From Opitutia bacterium (GTDB lineage Bacteria; Verrucomicrobiota; Verrucomicrobiia; Opitutales; Opitutaceae): 51,495 nt of DNA. The notes beneath the pieces were generated by a model, which was given only the letters and a program-made list of their open reading frames with translations, did not search any database and had not been told where the DNA came from. Positions within the stretch are counted from its first letter, which is position 1; the number at the start of each line of letters is the position of its first letter. Made by a program: the position numbers and the translations under genes. Positions 1-8,211 of the stretch are shown piece after piece. Location of the stretch: NCBI GenBank assembly GCA_947474365.1, contig CANJIU010000070.1, positions 1 to 51,495 on the forward strand. The letters are read 5' to 3'.

Positions 1-1
1 C

Positions 2-124
2 TACGTGGAGCGCGGCCTGGAGGCCTACGAAAAAGCGGACCGCGAACGCCAACAGCACCGGCTCGAAAAACGGGCCGCCGAAATGGGCTTCGCCCTCACT
101 CCCATCCATGCCCAAACAGTATAA
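2..124 (+). CDS. C-terminal fragment, probable transposase tail
   Basis: An open frame enters from the left edge and stops with TAA at 122-124, giving 40 residues. It is rich in charged residues, with two short amphipathic helices (YVERGLEAYEKADRERQQ and LEKRAAEMGFALTPI). The pattern 'YVE-G--AYE---R-R----L--RA--LGF-L-P' is what I recall from the extreme C-terminus of some bacterial transposases. The match rests on this short tail only, so the family cannot be fixed. The gene is cut by the window edge. A palindromic intergenic repeat follows at once, which fits a mobile-element boundary. It could equally be the tail of another helical protein. Confidence 0.4.
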   Translation, partial: YVERGLEAYEKADRERQQHRLEKRAAEMGFALTPIHAQTV

Positions 125-134
125 GTTCATTGGC

Positions 135-211
135 AGCGGAGCGAAGAATCCAATTTGATCTTCGCGGCGTTTTCAGAGGAGCGAACGTCTTGATGGATTC
201 TTCGCTGCGCT
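135..211. repeat. palindromic intergenic repeat (PERSEES-type)
   Basis: Two 17-base arms face each other at 135-151 and 195-211 (AGCGGAGCGAAGAATCC and GGATTCTTCGCTGCGCT), with one mismatch. A second small inverted pair, TTCGC/GCGAA, lies inside at 161-165 and 181-185. The minus strand would translate to a phrase containing PERSEES. I know this as the signature of a dispersed repeat that is often miscalled as a small protein in many bacterial genomes. It lies between the transposase tail and the first metabolic gene. Confidence 0.7.
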
Positions 212-281
212 CAGGATGACAAACAGGAAGACCCTTTTTCGACGCCCTCTCAGATAATCGGGTTCTCGGCTGCCTGGCCAC

Positions 282-1394
282 TCAGTGCCACTCGATCCGC
301 GCCTGTTTCGTCGCGAGGTCGATCCACACCGACGCGTGCTCGAATTGGCGCGTGGCGGTCAGCCCCTCCCACACGGCGTCAGTGTCAGGTGGCCCGAGCG
401 TCCGGCCAAATTCGGGATACGCGTCCAGCATGCCGTGGCGGTCGGTGTAGCCCCACGAATAGCAGAAGTGCGAACCCGGCTGGGCCGCGATGAGAAAGCA
501 CGCCAAAGGAAACGTGATGCGCTCGCGCGCCAGTTCCAGAAGCTCGGCATACGGCCGTTTCATCATGTCGTGGTCGAGCCAGTTGAAGCCCGGCCAGCCC
601 TTCACGACCACGAACTTTCCCTTGGCCGCCGCGAGCGCGATCGAGTCGAGGTCGGCCTTGATGTCCGCGGGCGCGTCGGTCTTGAAGGCGCCGAAGTGCT
701 CGATCATCACCCCGTCGATTCCCTCCCAATCGAGGAGTTCGCGAAAATCCGTGGTGCGCAGTCCGTTGACGAGCACGAGGCGGCCGGGGCCGAGCTTGCG
801 CTTGGTGAGCGCGAGCATGTCGCGTAGGCCCGTCACCACGGCTCGTGCCTTCGGTGCGCCCAGCTGTTTGGCCAGCGCGGGGGTGAGCGCCTGCGGCAGC
901 GCGTCGGCAAAGACGCCGTCGAGCGGGCCGGCCCGATTGGCCGCGGCGACGACCTCGGACCACCAGTCGCGAAATTCCGGGATCGATGGATCCGGTCGCG
1001 GCGTGCCGGACGGATGGGTGACGACCTGGCCGGCGGTGTCGCGCAGCGTCCATTCCGCGCGGTAGGTCTTGAACGCGTCGTAGCCCGGCCAGTTGATGAA
1101 AGCGTTGAAATAGAACAGCACCTTGGCATCGGGAGCACGCCGCTTGATCCGCCGGGCCGTGTCGATGATGCCCGCCTCGGTGCTGCCGTGCACCGCCGCA
1201 CCGTGGCCTTTTTCCAGCGCGATCAGGTGACTGTTGCTCGCGATAAAATCGATCTCCGCGTCCGTCAGATCGGTTGTGCGCTTGCCGAAGTGGATGTTCA
1301 ACGGCACGCGGTCCCAGGAGAAACCGGGGAAAACGTCCGCGGCCCACCCCGGCTGTGCGGCCAGCACGATTAAGCAGATGATCAGGCGTTTCAT
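282..1394 (-). CDS. putative secreted TIM-barrel glycoside hydrolase
   Basis: 370 aa. The start chosen is the ATG at 1394, because the protein then opens with a clear signal peptide (MKRLIICLIVLAAQPGWAA). The open frame runs further upstream, but that part overlaps the neighbouring gene and has no signal. The body looks like an alpha/beta barrel of the 'hypothetical glycosyl hydrolase' type (GHL15-like), with DGVFADALPQ at about 159-168 and GIDGVMIEHFGAF further on as candidate acid-bearing strand ends, plus FYFNAFINWPGYD near 94-106. The substrate cannot be read from sequence. It is 20 bp downstream of the 848-aa secreted protein and probably in the same transcript. The family call is a recollection of motif style, not a search result. 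Confidence 0.65.
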   Translation of the reverse strand: MKRLIICLIVLAAQPGWAADVFPGFSWDRVPLNIHFGKRTTDLTDAEIDFIASNSHLIALEKGHGAAVHGSTEAGIIDTARRIKRRAPDAKVLFYFNAFINWPGYDAFKTYRAEWTLRDTAGQVVTHPSGTPRPDPSIPEFRDWWSEVVAAANRAGPLDGVFADALPQALTPALAKQLGAPKARAVVTGLRDMLALTKRKLGPGRLVLVNGLRTTDFRELLDWEGIDGVMIEHFGAFKTDAPADIKADLDSIALAAAKGKFVVVKGWPGFNWLDHDMMKRPYAELLELARERITFPLACFLIAAQPGSHFCYSWGYTDRHGMLDAYPEFGRTLGPPDTDAVWEGLTATRQFEHASVWIDLATKQARIEWH

Positions 1395-1414
1395 CGCGCG
1401 TCGCACCCCGCTCT

Positions 1415-3961
1415 TTACGGTGCCGGGGCGGCCCGCGGCACGGCAATATACGTGCCGGGCTGCGCCGTCGCCGGGAGATTGTAGGTGGCCGTCCAGCGTC
1501 CGGTGGCGGCTTCGTATTCGGATTGCCAGAACGCGCGCTTCGGATCGCCCTGCACCACGCGTTCGCGTCCGGCGGGTGTGGTGCGAAATAGCTCCACGGC
1601 GTCCGCGCTGGTCAGGCCAGTCAGTCGCAGCGGAGTCCAGCCCAGGCCGCCGCGCAATGTGAACGACACTTCGCGCTCTGCACTGATCGGCAGGTTCAGC
1701 GGCCAGCCCGGCACGGCGGGACCACCCTCCACCTGGAGCACGGGGCGGTTGGCACTGGCCTCGCGGTGGATGATTTTCCAGGTGTTTGCGCCGGTCGCGA
1801 GGGCGGCGCGCAACGCGTCGTCGGGGCCATAGTAACGCTCGGCGGTGAGCGGCATCGCCAGCAATTCGATCAACATGTCCACCCGGTCGCCGGGCTCGAG
1901 TGCGGTCAAATCCGGGGGCGCCACTATTTCCGCCGCGAGCCGTGGTTTGGCGACGCGGCTGCCCACTGCCGCGAAGTGCGGTGCCGCCACGTTTTTTCCA
2001 CCCAGCACGGCCTGCCACTCCCGCACGATCAGACTGCGGGTCGCCTGCCCCGAATGCTCGGCGTCGGCGCGGGGTTCGCCGTGGATTGAGATCCATGGCT
2101 GTTCGCCGCGGGCTTCCCAGGTCGGCAGGAGGTGTTCGCCGTTTTTGAGTTTTGGCTGGTGCTCCGCGCCAAGTCCCGCGGCGTTGCCCCACGCGATCAG
2201 CGGGGCGTCCACCTCGTTGTAGAACTCGCCCCCGAGCTGGAACAGCGTCAGCCGGGAAAAGGCTGCGCGTCGCAGCACGTCGTACCGGACCCGCAGGAAC
2301 ACGCGCACACAGTCGTCGGTCCGCGGCACCAAGACTTCGACATGGCTCCGGACGGCGGCATCGGCCGAGACCTCGTCGTACACGAGATGAGCGAGATTGG
2401 GGCCGTGACTCGCATAGCGGACAACGTTGCGCTTGAAGGGGACGTAGCGCCCCGAGGCGTCGTGCCGGACCATCGTGTCGCCGCCGCCGACATTGCCCGT
2501 CCAAGCCCAGCGTTCACCCTTGGCGAAACCGCGTTGGAAGATCGGCCGGAAATCGGCGAGCAGGGCGCGGCGCATCGTGCGCGCCGGTTGAAAGCAGAAC
2601 GACTCCCCGAACGCGCCGAGGGCAAACTGGTTCCAGAATCCGTTGTTGCCCCAGCCCACGAGCGACATCTGCGCGAGCGAGGCCGTCGGCAGGCCGCCCC
2701 ATCGCGCAAAGGTCGTGCCGTAGCGCAGCGCCACGCGCGAGTTTGCCGGCACGTTGAGCCACGTGCGACCGTGCATCCACGGTCCGGCATAGGGCAGTTC
2801 GACGCCCTCCGCGACCTGGTGCCAGTTCTTGCTGATCTGAACCGGAATTCCCGTTGGGCTGCCCTGTGCGTCGAGCAGCATCGGCACATAGCAGATGATC
2901 GATTGAATCGTCGCGTGGTCGAAGTTCAGCGCGACCCGCCGCGCGGTGTCGGCGCGATTCTCCAAGGTGACCGTGTACGTCTCCCACGCGTCGAGCATCG
3001 GCTCCGGATAGACACCCTCGGCTGGCTCCGGCCACGAGGGGGCCTCAAGCTGAATCGTATGGCAGTTTTCCTCCGGCGTCCAACGGACCGAGGCGCGCCC
3101 GCTGGGATCCGTGGGTTCGACGCTGATTTCCAAATCATCCGGCGCCGTGGGCAAAGGATGGCGCACGCCGGCGACCATCGTGAGGGACGCCCGCAGGTCC
3201 AGCTCCGGGCTCCAGGAGTCCTCGGCGGTCTCAATTTTCTCTTCCGCGCCGCTCGCAGTCCGTACGTGCAGGAACATCCGTGCCGGCGGCAGGGCCTGAG
3301 ACGGCCGTCCCACCAGCACGAGGGAAAAACGATCCGGCCACGCCGCGACCTCGAGCCGGACCGCGGCGGGCAGCACACGGCCGCTGGGATCCCGGAACTC
3401 AAGATCGTGCACCGCGAATTTCTGGAAGAAACGCCCGCTTTCGATCACCCGCACGGGAAAATCCAGGGGCTTGCTCACCTGCGACCGGCTGTCGAGCGCC
3501 AGTCGCCGCCGTCCGCTGCACGCGTAGATGGTGTCACCGACCCGAATCTCAAGGCGCAGCGTTGCCGGCGGCAGGGCCAGCCCCGCGAGCGTTTCCTTGG
3601 TGGCGGCCTCGTCGCTGATCGGCGCGGCATGCCACGCCAGCCCGGAGAGGGCGATTTTCTCGGTGTCGAAATCCACCGCGTAGAGCCCGGTGACGAGACG
3701 CAGGAAACGGCGGTCGGACGAATAGCGCGCTTCGGACGCGTCCTCCGGCCGGAAATTCGTGATGTACGGTGGACCTTCCCGCCAGCTGAGCTGCGTGTGG
3801 TCGCCCCGGAGCGGTACCGTGGCGGCCGGCGCGACGTCTCGGACGGCAACCGACGCACTCCATGCGACCTGAACCACCAACAGCGCGACGAGCGCCAGGC
3901 TGGCGTGCCACGTTTTCCGTCTGGAATCGGCCGACGGAATTACGGGGTGGGAGGCACGCAT
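1415..3961 (-). CDS. large secreted protein of unknown function
   Basis: 848 aa. The N-terminus has a basic stretch and a hydrophobic segment (about residues 17-36, LALVALLVVQVAWSAS), so export is likely. The rest is beta-rich with many Trp, Arg and Pro residues and no transmembrane segment. I recognise no catalytic motif. The repeated short hydrophobic strands suggest several beta-sandwich domains, as in accessory parts of carbohydrate-active enzymes. It is followed after 20 bp by the putative TIM-barrel hydrolase and preceded by the GH29 fucosidase, so a glycan-related role is inferred from position only. A polysaccharide lyase or hydrolase of a divergent family is possible. Confidence 0.8.
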   Translation of the reverse strand: MRASHPVIPSADSRRKTWHASLALVALLVVQVAWSASVAVRDVAPAATVPLRGDHTQLSWREGPPYITNFRPEDASEARYSSDRRFLRLVTGLYAVDFDTEKIALSGLAWHAAPISDEAATKETLAGLALPPATLRLEIRVGDTIYACSGRRRLALDSRSQVSKPLDFPVRVIESGRFFQKFAVHDLEFRDPSGRVLPAAVRLEVAAWPDRFSLVLVGRPSQALPPARMFLHVRTASGAEEKIETAEDSWSPELDLRASLTMVAGVRHPLPTAPDDLEISVEPTDPSGRASVRWTPEENCHTIQLEAPSWPEPAEGVYPEPMLDAWETYTVTLENRADTARRVALNFDHATIQSIICYVPMLLDAQGSPTGIPVQISKNWHQVAEGVELPYAGPWMHGRTWLNVPANSRVALRYGTTFARWGGLPTASLAQMSLVGWGNNGFWNQFALGAFGESFCFQPARTMRRALLADFRPIFQRGFAKGERWAWTGNVGGGDTMVRHDASGRYVPFKRNVVRYASHGPNLAHLVYDEVSADAAVRSHVEVLVPRTDDCVRVFLRVRYDVLRRAAFSRLTLFQLGGEFYNEVDAPLIAWGNAAGLGAEHQPKLKNGEHLLPTWEARGEQPWISIHGEPRADAEHSGQATRSLIVREWQAVLGGKNVAAPHFAAVGSRVAKPRLAAEIVAPPDLTALEPGDRVDMLIELLAMPLTAERYYGPDDALRAALATGANTWKIIHREASANRPVLQVEGGPAVPGWPLNLPISAEREVSFTLRGGLGWTPLRLTGLTSADAVELFRTTPAGRERVVQGDPKRAFWQSEYEAATGRWTATYNLPATAQPGTYIAVPRAAPAP

Positions 3962-4139
3962 AGGTTCATGGTCAGACCAGCCGCCATTCGACCCGGGTCG
4001 CAGTCAATCATGCAATCCGGAAGTGACAGCCAATGGAGAGACGGACGCACCGCCCGAGGATCGGTTTCGCCCTGAAAGCAGATCGCTCGTCTGCCGGAGG
4101 TGCCGGTCGCCGCGCGGCTCTGGAGCGCGGCGAACCGCT

Positions 4140-5942
4140 TCACTCGGCGGGGTTGAACCGGATCGCCTTCAGGCTCGCCTTGTCGGGAGCGCCGTCGGCC
4201 AGGGATACGGTGATCGTGTGTTTTCCCGGCTGCCTGAATGTCACCAGCCCGAAGGGATAGCCGTGGTAAACGGGCGACGACGTTTGCTGATTTTGGAGCT
4301 TCACGCCCTCGTCCGTCTCGATCCGGCACACGAGGCGGCCTTCGCCCTTGTAAGTGAGTTCGAGTTGGTAGTCACCGGCGACCGCGACATCCACGGTCCA
4401 TTTGGCCTGGCCTCCCGGCTTCCAGGCGCTGACCTGATTGGCGAACTTCCATTCACCGAATTTTTCCATCCAGCGAATCTCCTCCTTCTTCGCTTCGGTC
4501 ACATCGGCGAACTCGACCAGCAGCGTCGAAGGCTGGTCGGGAAACACAGCGAGGGTTTCGTCCGCCTTGGGCGTGCCTCGCAATTTGACCGCGACCACCG
4601 TGGCCGGCCGATCCGGCGGGGCGGCGGGGAGTTGGAGTTCCGTCCAGGTGCCCCGTTTTTTCCAGGTGACCGGCAGCAATTTTCCACCGGAGACCACACC
4701 GGCCGCGGCGATTTCGGTTTGCAGGCCTGGCAGCAGCAGCCGGCCATGGGCAGGCCAGTCGAAGACGACGAGATTGAGCGTGTTACCCGACGTCGTGACA
4801 TCACCCCACGGTTGCGCGTGACCCCACGGCGAGGAACCCGCCGCGTAGACGACCTGCGGGTAACGCCGGATCCACTCGCCGGCTTTTTCGAGGTATTTTG
4901 CCGCTTGGGCGGGAACGCGGCCCTGGCCGTCCGGGCCGACGTTGAGCAGATACGTGCCGCCGCGGGCGACGGTGGCGACGAGCCGATGCAGGATCTCCCG
5001 GGTGTCCTTCCAGTTTTGATCGTACCAGGCGTACGACCAGGAATCGTTGGTGGTGTCGCACGTTTCCCAGAGCCCGTCCATGTTGCGCGGCGGCACCTCC
5101 ATGTCGCCCTTGCTGACGTAGTCGCCGAGGCCGTAGCCGATCCGGCTGCAGAGAAGGGCGTTGGGCTGGGTCTGGCGGACGAGGTCGGCGAGTTGCGCGG
5201 CGTGTTCCTTCGGCATCTTGCCGGGCGTGTCGAACCAGATGAAATTCAGCGGTCCGTATTGGGTGCAGATTTCCTTCACCTGCGGATAGCACTTCTCCTT
5301 GAAATACTGATCGAAGGAGGCGGGCGAGCCGTCGGGATTCTTCGTCGGTCCGTTGCCGCCACCGGGCGCCGTCCAGTCCTGATTGTGCGAGTAATAGAAA
5401 CCGAAGCCGAGGCCGGCCTCGCGGCACGCGGCGGCGAGTTCCTTCATCGGGTCGCGGTGAAACGGGGTGGCGTCGACGATGTTGAACGGATGGGCCGACT
5501 TGAACATCGCGAAACCCTCGTGGTGCTTTGACGAGATGATGATCCACTTCATGCCGGCGGACTTCGCGATCCGGACAACCTCGCGGGCGTCGAATGCGGC
5601 GGGATTGAAGTCCTTGGCGAGCGCGAAGTACTCAGGCTCGGAGATTTTCATCTGCCGTTTGATCCACTCGCCGATGCCGTAGAACGTCTGGTCGCGCCAC
5701 TGTCCGCCCAGGTGCGAATAGAGTCCCCAGTGGATGAACATGCCATAGTTGCCGTCGCGGAAAAGCGCGACGCGGTCGGATGATTCGAGACCGACCTTCA
5801 CCTTGGCGTCGCCCCACATCTGGTCCATCGAGAGTTCGGCTGCTGGCGCATTCGCCGCACGAAGGGTCGTCGCCGCGGGTGCGGCGGTGAACAGGGAAAG
5901 AGAAAACAGGAGGAGGGTCGCGCGCGAGGGGGTGGAGATCAT
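4140..5942 (-). CDS. alpha-L-fucosidase, GH29 family, secreted
   Basis: 600 aa. It removes terminal alpha-L-fucose from glycans with retention of configuration. The start at 5942 gives a signal peptide (MISTPSRATLLLFSLSLFTAAPAA); the frame is open further upstream but without support. GH29 hallmarks are visible: FIHWGLYS (about 69-76), SKHHEGFAMF (about 138-147) and FIWFDTPGKM (about 234-243), where Asp238 is the expected nucleophile. The C-terminal third (from about residue 470) reads as a beta-sandwich or carbohydrate-binding region with a closing VxFRQPGKHTITV phrase. It lies 178 bp upstream of the 848-aa secreted protein and may head that minus-strand group. It points to a fucose-containing substrate for this region. 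Confidence 0.92.
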   Translation of the reverse strand: MISTPSRATLLLFSLSLFTAAPAATTLRAANAPAAELSMDQMWGDAKVKVGLESSDRVALFRDGNYGMFIHWGLYSHLGGQWRDQTFYGIGEWIKRQMKISEPEYFALAKDFNPAAFDAREVVRIAKSAGMKWIIISSKHHEGFAMFKSAHPFNIVDATPFHRDPMKELAAACREAGLGFGFYYSHNQDWTAPGGGNGPTKNPDGSPASFDQYFKEKCYPQVKEICTQYGPLNFIWFDTPGKMPKEHAAQLADLVRQTQPNALLCSRIGYGLGDYVSKGDMEVPPRNMDGLWETCDTTNDSWSYAWYDQNWKDTREILHRLVATVARGGTYLLNVGPDGQGRVPAQAAKYLEKAGEWIRRYPQVVYAAGSSPWGHAQPWGDVTTSGNTLNLVVFDWPAHGRLLLPGLQTEIAAAGVVSGGKLLPVTWKKRGTWTELQLPAAPPDRPATVVAVKLRGTPKADETLAVFPDQPSTLLVEFADVTEAKKEEIRWMEKFGEWKFANQVSAWKPGGQAKWTVDVAVAGDYQLELTYKGEGRLVCRIETDEGVKLQNQQTSSPVYHGYPFGLVTFRQPGKHTITVSLADGAPDKASLKAIRFNPAE

Positions 5943-6248
5943 GGAAGAGGGGAGTTCGTAGTCCGATAGGTAACCGCGTTGGGAGCACGGGAGCCAGTCG
6001 GGGTTCGGGGGGCGACCTTGCCATCTCGAACGACTCCCGGCCAGTTCAGTTTTTCGCGCCTCAGGACCTGCTGATGGAGGAGGAAGTGCGTCGCGGATGG
6101 TCGCTCGTACTTGTAGTGCCCGGTGGCGTCTGCTTGTTTTCGGCCACGGCACCAACGCCGCCGGGTCGGGTCCCAGCAATCGCGCACGTTTCGGTCGGAA
6201 ATTTATTTCTAAGAATTCCGCCACCGGCCCGTCTAACGAGAGTAGAGC
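5943..6248. other. divergent intergenic region, GH29 / ECF sigma
   Basis: 306 bp between two divergent start codons. It should hold the promoters of the fucosidase (leftward) and of the sigma factor (rightward). The last 50 bp are clearly more AT-rich (GGAAATTTATTTCTAAG) and contain the CTAAGAATTCCGCC element listed separately. I see no small gene or convincing RNA structure here. Confidence 0.6.
6209..6222 (+). promoter_or_regulatory. CTAAGAAWTNNGCC element upstream of ECF sigma gene
   Basis: CTAAGAATTCCGCC lies 26 bp before the sigma-factor ATG, directly after an AT-rich tract. The same pattern, in the same orientation to the gene, occurs at 8142-8155 (TonB gene) and at 51121-51108 on the minus strand (giant repeat protein). 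It could be the core of a promoter used by a dedicated sigma factor, or an operator. The role is inferred; only the recurrence is seen. Confidence 0.5.
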
Positions 6249-6788
6249 ATGCCCTGCCCAACCGCGAATCCTCGGGTCCCCACCGCCGAAGACTCCGATT
6301 TTCTGGACAGAATGATCGCGCAACAACAGGCCCCCCTTCTTCGCTACGCCACCCGGTTGCTGCGCGATCCGGAGCGCGCGCGCGACGTGGTGCAGGACAC
6401 GTTTGTGCGGCTGATGGCCGAGCCGCGGGCGTCGATCGACGGGCACGTGGTTGAGTGGCTCTTCACGGTGTGCCGGCACCGGGCCCTCGATCTGCTGCGG
6501 CGGGAGAACCGACTGACACTACTCGACCCGAATCATGACGGACGCTTCGTCTCGACGGAGCCGCGTCCCGGTCGGGCGCTTGAACAGGCGGAGACGCAGG
6601 AGGCGATTTTGCGCCTGGTCGACGGGCTGCCGGCCAACCTGCAGGAGGTGGTGCGGCTCAAGTTTCAGCAGGGGTTTAGTTACAAGGAGATCGCCCGCAT
6701 CACGGGACACTCGGTGACAAACGTGGGCTTCCTGATCCACACGGCGGTGTCGCGCCTACGGGTGAGATTCGCCGCCCGGCAACTCTGA
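6249..6788 (+). CDS. ECF-type RNA polymerase sigma factor
   Basis: 179 aa, the usual size for an extracytoplasmic-function sigma factor. Region 2 is visible at about 28-60 (LLRYATRLLRDPERARDVVQ followed by DTFVRLM), and region 4 at about 130-175 (GLPANLQEVVRLKFQQGFSY, then YKEIARITGHSVTNVGFLIH with its helix-turn-helix). Region 3 is absent, as expected. A weak GAGAG lies about 10 bp before the ATG at 6249; an internal ATG at 6312 would cut into region 2. The next gene starts 14 bp downstream and carries an anti-sigma-like N-terminus, so the two are very probably a sigma/anti-sigma pair. The upstream CTAAGAA element, shared with the TonB gene, would fit autoregulation. Confidence 0.93.
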   Translation: MPCPTANPRVPTAEDSDFLDRMIAQQQAPLLRYATRLLRDPERARDVVQDTFVRLMAEPRASIDGHVVEWLFTVCRHRALDLLRRENRLTLLDPNHDGRFVSTEPRPGRALEQAETQEAILRLVDGLPANLQEVVRLKFQQGFSYKEIARITGHSVTNVGFLIHTAVSRLRVRFAARQL

Positions 6789-6802
6789 GAGGACCACGAC
6801 CG

Positions 6803-8098
6803 ATGAACCAGGACCGACTAACCGCCGAAGACCCCCGTCTCACTGCCTACGCCCTGGGCGAACTCGACGCAGCCGACTCCGCCATCGTCGAAGCCGCACT
6901 GCGCGCGGATCCGGCCTTGCGCGCGGAGGTGGAGTCGATTCGCCGGTGTACGACGGCATTGGAGTCGGCACTGGCGGCGGAGGCGGTGCCCGTGGTGCCT
7001 GAAGCCGAACCGGAAGCGACGCCGCGTCGCGCGCGTCCGCGGAGGCGTTGGATCGTTTTCCCTCAGTTCTATTTTGTCGTCGGTGGTCTGGCGGCCGCTG
7101 GTTTCGCGGTAGTGGTGGCGATCAACCGCGACGACATCGAGGCGAAGGAAAGGCTGCGTGCCGAGCACCTGCGAGCCGCGTTTGCGCGACGGAACACGGG
7201 AGCGACGGAACTGATCGCCCTCCCGCTCGCGCTGGAAACGTCGAGTGCGGCCGCGCGCGGCGAGAGTTTGATGCTCGTGCCTGACTTCGGCGAGGCCGCG
7301 TATGCGAACGTGCGGCGTTTTCTTGCGGCAGGGAGGTTGCCACCGGTGGAGGACGTGCGACCCGCCGAGTTGATCAATGCACTGCGATACCGGCTTCCGG
7401 TGGTGCCGGCGACAACGACGGAGCCGGTGGCCGCGGTGTTGGAAAAGGGGGTGATGCCATGGGCGCCGGCCCGGACGCTCGTGCGCATCGGCGTGCGGGG
7501 TCGCGACGTCGCCCTGGCTGAAGTTCCCCCGGGAGAGAGCGGCGGCGCGGCGCGTTCCCAGGTAACGATCGCACGCGATTTCCAAATCCAGGTGGAATTC
7601 AACCCGGCTTGGGTTGCCGGCTATCGGCTCATCGGACGCGACGGCGAATCGTCGGCCCGCGACGTGCCGAAGGATGACCTGGCGTCGGCGGAGGAATGGC
7701 ACTCGCGGCAGACGTTTACGGCGCTCTACGAAATCACGCCGGTGGCGCCCACGGGCGGTGTCGGTGTGTCCACCGTGCATGACGCGCAGACGGGCGATTT
7801 GATCACGGTGAGAGTGCAGTTCATCGCACCATCCGGTGGTGGGCGGAGGACGTTGGAGTTTTCGCTCGCTGGTCGCAGTGACGGATTGAGGGCCCCAAGT
7901 GCGGATTTCCAGCTGGCGTCGGCGGCGGCGGACTTCGCGTTGGTGCTGCGTCAGGCGCCGTCACGCGCCGGTTTCGCCGCTTTGCAGGATGTGCTCAGCC
8001 TGGCCGCCACCGCTTCCGGCAATGCGGCCGACGACGCCGATGGCCGGAGTGCGGAGTTCTTCTCCCTCGTGCGTCAGGCGCAGTCGCTGATGGAGTAG
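6803..8098 (+). CDS. anti-sigma-like membrane protein fused to a vWA-less YfbK module
   Basis: 431 aa. Residues 1-60 (LTAYALGELDAADSAIVEAA, then ALRADPALRAEVESI) are the typical cytoplasmic start of anti-sigma proteins in this phylum. One transmembrane segment follows at about 84-107. The periplasmic part begins like the N-terminal YfbK domain (YANVRRFLAAGRLPPVEDVR at about 167-186, LVRIGVRG at 226-233). It then jumps at about 240-255 straight to the C-terminal YfbK domain (VTIARDFQIQVEFNPAWVAG from 254, then YRLIG, TALYEITP). In the known family about 200 residues of von Willebrand A domain with the metal-binding DxSxS lie between these parts; here they are missing with no frameshift. The gene follows the sigma factor by 14 bp and precedes the TonB gene. 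Function inferred: membrane regulator of the sigma factor. Confidence 0.8.
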   Translation: MNQDRLTAEDPRLTAYALGELDAADSAIVEAALRADPALRAEVESIRRCTTALESALAAEAVPVVPEAEPEATPRRARPRRRWIVFPQFYFVVGGLAAAGFAVVVAINRDDIEAKERLRAEHLRAAFARRNTGATELIALPLALETSSAAARGESLMLVPDFGEAAYANVRRFLAAGRLPPVEDVRPAELINALRYRLPVVPATTTEPVAAVLEKGVMPWAPARTLVRIGVRGRDVALAEVPPGESGGAARSQVTIARDFQIQVEFNPAWVAGYRLIGRDGESSARDVPKDDLASAEEWHSRQTFTALYEITPVAPTGGVGVSTVHDAQTGDLITVRVQFIAPSGGGRRTLEFSLAGRSDGLRAPSADFQLASAAADFALVLRQAPSRAGFAALQDVLSLAATASGNAADDADGRSAEFFSLVRQAQSLME

Positions 8099-8141
8099 GA
8101 GCGACGGGCAAACCGTGTGCTTTCGACGCCATGGTTTTTGG

Positions 8142-8155
8142 CTAAGAAATCTGCC
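8142..8155 (+). promoter_or_regulatory. CTAAGAAWTNNGCC element upstream of TonB gene
   Basis: CTAAGAAATCTGCC in the gap between the anti-sigma-like gene and the TonB gene, preceded by a GTTTTTGG tract. It matches the element before the sigma-factor gene at 11 of 11 fixed positions of the CTAAGAAWTNNGCC pattern, so the TonB gene may have its own promoter of the same class. It ends 11 bp before the first possible ATG (8167) and 56 bp before the preferred ATG (8212). Confidence 0.5.
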
Positions 8156-8211
8156 GGTGCCCCGTCATGGGAGGTGAACCGCAGTCACTTCAACCTCAAC
8201 CCATTGATGCC

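Noticed and set aside
1395..2504. Upstream extension of the putative TIM-barrel hydrolase to 740 codons
   Set aside because: The extra part overlaps the neighbouring gene in another frame and is Arg-rich; the signal peptide fixes the start at 1394.
2132..4075. A 647-codon plus-strand frame opposite the 848-aa secreted protein
   Set aside because: Arg/Pro/His-rich shadow; the minus-strand frame has a signal peptide and sensible beta-rich composition.
6803..8098. The missing vWA domain as a simple frameshifted pseudogene
   Set aside because: The frame is open throughout and both flanking domains are well preserved, so decay by frameshift is not supported.
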